Shown: positions 61,212-64,000 of the stretch, in pieces | Layout of the letters: each line of letters starts with the position of its first letter | How positions within the stretch are numbered: the stretch's first letter is position 1 | Notes under the pieces: generated by a model | Told to the model about the DNA's origin: nothing | What the model saw: only the letters and a program-made list of their open reading frames with translations | Database searches by the model: none | Position numbers and translations under genes: made by a program | NCBI RefSeq assembly: GCF_963082655.1 | Contig: NC_081552.1 | Location: 59,004,561 to 59,068,560 of the forward strand | DNA length: 64,000 nt | Direction: 5' to 3' | DNA from: Stomoxys calcitrans | Lineage: Eukaryota; Arthropoda; Insecta; Diptera; Muscidae

Positions 61212-61225
61212 TCTTTCACTTTTAG
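61211..61225 (+). promoter_or_regulatory. Predicted env splice acceptor
   Basis: ATCTTTCACTTTTAG ends at 61225. Joining here to the donor at 57790 puts the two-base overhang of exon 1 in phase with the env frame. A second AG at 61241 (CAATTCAG) would put the exon 1 frame out of phase and run into a stop within a few codons, so the first is preferred. Confidence 0.6.
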
Positions 61226-62921
61226 AATTCCTTCAATTCAGGCACAAATAATCGAGGTACACAACTTGCCAACACACCAAAGCATTTTACCACTGCGTTT
61301 AGGCCCCGCAAGATTCGTCACAAATCTCAACAGCTTTATTCACATCATTAATCTTGAAAACTACAAAACAAACATTGACGTTATAGAATACAATCTTGAC
61401 CTTTTCGAGAAACATATATTTGAACCTAACATCGTAAGAATAACTAAGCTAAAACTTGCAGAATTAAAGACCAAGTTTTTAGCATTATACCCAATTAAAA
61501 GACAGAGAAGAGGGCTAATAAATGGACTAGGTTCCGTGATTAAATTCATAACGGGTAACATGGATGACCAAGACGCTAGAACAATAAATCAACAGATAGA
61601 AAACATTTACTCAAACCTAAACAACGTTACATATACACTTTCACACGAACATTCAATCAACTTTAAAATGATTGAAAGATTCAATAACATAACATCCCAC
61701 ATAAATAACGAACAGCACACAATAGAAAGATACATGTTGAGCACAACTAATAAAATAAAACAGGAAGAGGACATACTATTACAAACACAATACCTCAACC
61801 AGATAAACTACAACATCGACCTTCTAACACACCACTTAACAAACATAGCTGAGGCAGTAGTTCTGTCAAAACTAAATATAATTTCAAGATTCCTCCTCAG
61901 CCCGGAAGAACTCGAAAACATAGAAGTCAAATTAAAACAAAAAAATATTGAAGTCAGATCTATCGAAAATATTTATGAAATGCTAGGCATGCAAGCCTAC
62001 TACAATGAAACAAATATCATTTTTAATATTCTTGTACCGAATGTCTCTGAAGAAGACTATTTTCTATACCACATAATTCCTTTACCAATAAACATAACTA
62101 AGTTAATAATAACAGAACCATATATAATGTTTAATGAAAATTCCACACACCATCACAAAACACTTTGCCCATCGATCGAAGGAACATATTATTGCGGTAT
62201 ACCGATCCGACAGGAAGAAACCAAATACTCGTTATGTATTGGAAACTTAATAAACAATAAAGAAGCAAATTGCCCAATTAGTGACGTTGGAAAAAGGGAA
62301 TCGATCACACAAGTGGAACAAAACCTAATACTTTTTATACACTCACCAGAGACACTAATAAATTCTACTTGCAGTATCAAAACTCTCACAGTAAAAGACA
62401 CAGCCCTTGTGCGTTTCCAGAACTGTGACGTCTCAATAAATGGTATAACATACCACGATGATACCGATGCATATTGGGATCAACTCCACATATCCCCGTT
62501 ACCAAACAGCAACATTTCCGTAAACTCCACAATCGAAATACTTAGTCTTCAAAAACTCGAGGATTTTAACTTTCTAACCAACAACAGAATTAGCAACCTG
62601 GAAATAACCACTACAACAGTTCACTCAGTCACAACAACAACAACATTAGTATGCACAATAGTAGTCATTACCATACTCATCATTGTCATTAAACGAAAAA
62701 ATACGTACAAACACCACTTTCCACCTCCACAGCCTATCACTCCGACCACAACATCTTCATTGTGGCCGTCGCTCTATCTTAAGGGGGGAGGAGTTACGAC
62801 ACCCACCTTATTGTCTCCACCAAAACCAGTTACGACACCCACCTTATTGTCTCCACCAAAACCAGTTACGACACCCACCTTATTATCTCCACCAAAACCA
62901 CCGAGAACGTTAACCTATTGA
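61226..62921 (+). CDS. env: Envelope glycoprotein (errantivirus type), 3' exon
   Basis: The frame is open from 61212 to a TGA at 62919-62921 and has no ATG near its start, so initiation must come from the spliced leader exon. The segment just after the acceptor completes a hydrophobic signal-like stretch. A furin-type site KRQRR ends at about 61511, directly followed by a glycine-rich hydrophobic start (GLINGLGSVIKF) typical of the fusion peptide of this family. Several N-x-S/T sites, paired cysteines in the C-terminal half, a membrane anchor (LVCTIVVITILIIVI, about 62646-62690) and a basic stop-transfer (KRKN) follow. The cytoplasmic tail is proline-rich, and its last 42 residues lie within the 3' LTR. 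The ectodomain frame is unbroken. Confidence 0.85.
62779..62791 (+). promoter_or_regulatory. Polypurine tract
   Basis: AAGGGGGGAGG directly precedes the 3' LTR start (AGTTACG at 62792). It would prime plus-strand DNA synthesis. It is also translated as part of the env tail (Lys-Gly-Gly-Gly). Confidence 0.85.
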
Positions 62922-63192
62922 TTTAGGTCATAATTAACGCTGAATAACCAATAAATATATTTGTCTCATATAACCAATACCATTGTTAACACCAACTAAT
63001 TAATAAGAAATTGTTTTGTAACTTTTATTGTATAATTCCAAGAAATCTAGCTTTTACTTTAATCATCATTTATTATATTGTAACTTAGTTTTCTTTAAGA
63101 TTTAAAATGAAAATAAAAATTATTCTTTGTTCAGACTTCAAATTGCAAAGAGTTATTTTTTTTTTACCACGGAGGTTCCACCATCCTTATCT
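62792..63192 (+). repeat. 3' LTR
   Basis: By-eye comparison with 57202-57602 shows no difference over 401 bp. The three 36-bp terminal repeats at 62792, 62828 and 62864 are translated in the env frame as three near-identical 12-residue blocks (VTTPTLLSPPKP) before the stop at 62919. Confidence 0.92.
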
Positions 63193-63388
63193 CGCCCGAT
63201 AATGCTATGTTGGAGAAAAGTCCTCTTAATTTGGAAATTACTGCCTAATTTCAGTTGAAAATGTATTCCAATTATCCTATGGATTTTTCTACTTTCAAAT
63301 ACCCAAATAAGTAACAGTTCTGTTTAAAAGTATGGTGAATTCCTCCACAATTATATATCAAATTAGCTTTTTACTCTCAAATAACATT
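63193..63388 (+). repeat. Family C, continuation right of the LTR element
   Basis: It begins with the target duplication CGCC (63193-63196), then GATAATGCTATGTTGGAG and TTGAAAATGTATTCCAATTA, the same subfamily as 31949-32081. A family B head follows at the A/T-rich word ACATTTATTATACCC. Confidence 0.7.
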
Positions 63389-64000
63389 TATTATACCCAC
63401 CACCGAAGGATGGGGGTATATTCATTTTGTCATTCCGTTTGCAACACATCAAAATATCCATTTCCGACCCTATAAAGTATATATATTCTTGATCAGCGTA
63501 AAAATCTAAGACGATCTAGACATGTCCGTCCGTCTGTCAGTCTGTCTGTTGAAATCACGCTACAGTCTTTAAAATTAGAGATATTGAGCTGAAATTTTGC
63601 GCAGATTCTTTTTTTGTCCATAAGCAGGTTAAGTTCGAAGATGGGCTATATCGGACTATATCTTGATATAGCCCCCATATAGACCGATCCGCCGATTTAG
63701 GGTCTTAGGCCCATAAAAGCCACATTTATTATCCGATTTTGCTGAAATTTGGGACAGTGAGTTGTGTTAGGCCCTTCGACTTCCTTCGTTAATTTGGCCC
63801 AGATCGGTTCATATTTGGATATAGCTGGCATATAGACCGATCCTCCGATTTATGGTGTTACGCCCATAAAAGCCACATTTATTGTCCGATTTTGCTGAAA
63901 TTCGGGAAAGTGAGTTGTGTTAGGCCCTTGGACATCTTTCTTCAATTTGGTCTAGATCGGTTCAGATTTGGATATAGCTGCCATATAGACCGATCCTCCG
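63389..64000 (+). mobile_element. Family B element, runs off the window
   Basis: Head TATACCCACCACCGAAGG, (GTCY)n at about 63523-63551, bridge TTGTCCATAAGCAGG, then 153-bp units with AGACCGATCC at 63681, 63834 and 63987, exactly 153 bp apart. The tail lies beyond the end of the window. Confidence 0.8.

Larger units (their letters stand above)
57202..63192 (+). mobile_element. Errantivirus-type LTR retrotransposon, pol-deleted derivative
   Basis: The order is LTR, tRNA-Ser primer site, leader with splice donor, Gag-integrase ORF, env exon, purine tract, LTR. The LTRs appear identical by eye, so insertion is recent. An env gene with furin site and membrane anchor, a Gag without zinc knuckle, and a Ty3/gypsy-type integrase place it with the insect errantiviruses. 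At 5,991 bp it is shorter than the usual 7-8.5 kb because protease, reverse transcriptase and RNase H are missing. It cannot copy itself without polymerase supplied in trans. Its base composition and codon use differ sharply from the surrounding repeats. Confidence 0.92.

Noticed and set aside
61266..61268. Env translation start at the TTG codon
   Set aside because: The frame is open upstream to 61212 without any ATG; a spliced leader start fits the phase, the signal peptide and the known expression mode of the group better.
14085..64000. Autonomous Helentron genes (Rep, helicase, endonuclease)
   Set aside because: No reading frame in the window shows replicase or helicase motifs; all A and B copies are non-autonomous.

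Overview
The window looks like gene-poor, repeat-packed DNA from a higher fly. I infer a calyptrate or muscid-like genome from three things: elements of the DINE-1/mini-me/Helentron type carrying (GTCY)n microsatellites, a tRNA-derived SINE, and an env-bearing errantivirus primed by tRNA-Ser. No confident host gene is visible. Nearly every long open frame outside 57.2-63.2 kb is an artefact of a 153-bp tandem repeat (51 codons per unit).

Four repeat families make up about 90% of positions 1-57171. Family A is a non-autonomous Helentron-like element. Its head starts TTTTTATACCCTCCACCAT and carries a (GTCY)n microsatellite; then come 153-bp tandem units; its tail carries ATGGTGGAGGGTATA, the palindrome TTCGGCCCGGCCGAA and a terminal TTTTACTTGTT. 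Family B has the same plan (head TATACCCACCACC, tail GGTGGTGGGTAT plus the same palindrome) and its own 153-bp unit, recognisably homologous to that of A. Family C starts near GACCCGGGCCCGCTCCGCTG, is built of diverged units of about 110-140 bp, and ends with a conserved 3' module closing on ATTGATTTTTATA; C copies lie head to tail. Family E is a rarer C-related repeat. A and B are inserted into C, into each other and into themselves.

Layout: 1-14.1 kb, A, B and C with one A block expanded to 6.36 kb. 14.1-19.7 kb, a B element interrupted by another B and by a composite A. 19.7-32.1 kb, C domains with A and B copies. 32.1-42.5 kb, further A, B and E copies, including a head-head chimera. 42.7-51.1 kb, A blocks, two of which have doubled tails. 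51.1-57.2 kb, a possible small split host reading frame, a palindromic A, a LINE RNase H remnant and SINEs. 57.2-63.2 kb, a 5,991-bp LTR retrotransposon. 63.2-64 kb, C and B again.

The LTR element is the only unit with clear protein-coding genes. It has LTRs of about 401 bp that look identical, a CGCC target duplication, a tRNA-Ser primer site, one long ORF that joins Gag directly to integrase (protease, reverse transcriptase and RNase H absent), and an env ORF with no ATG of its own. Its env appears to be expressed by splicing from a short leader ORF, and the env tail is encoded inside the 3' LTR. It therefore looks like a young internal-deletion derivative that depends on polymerase supplied by a full-length relative.
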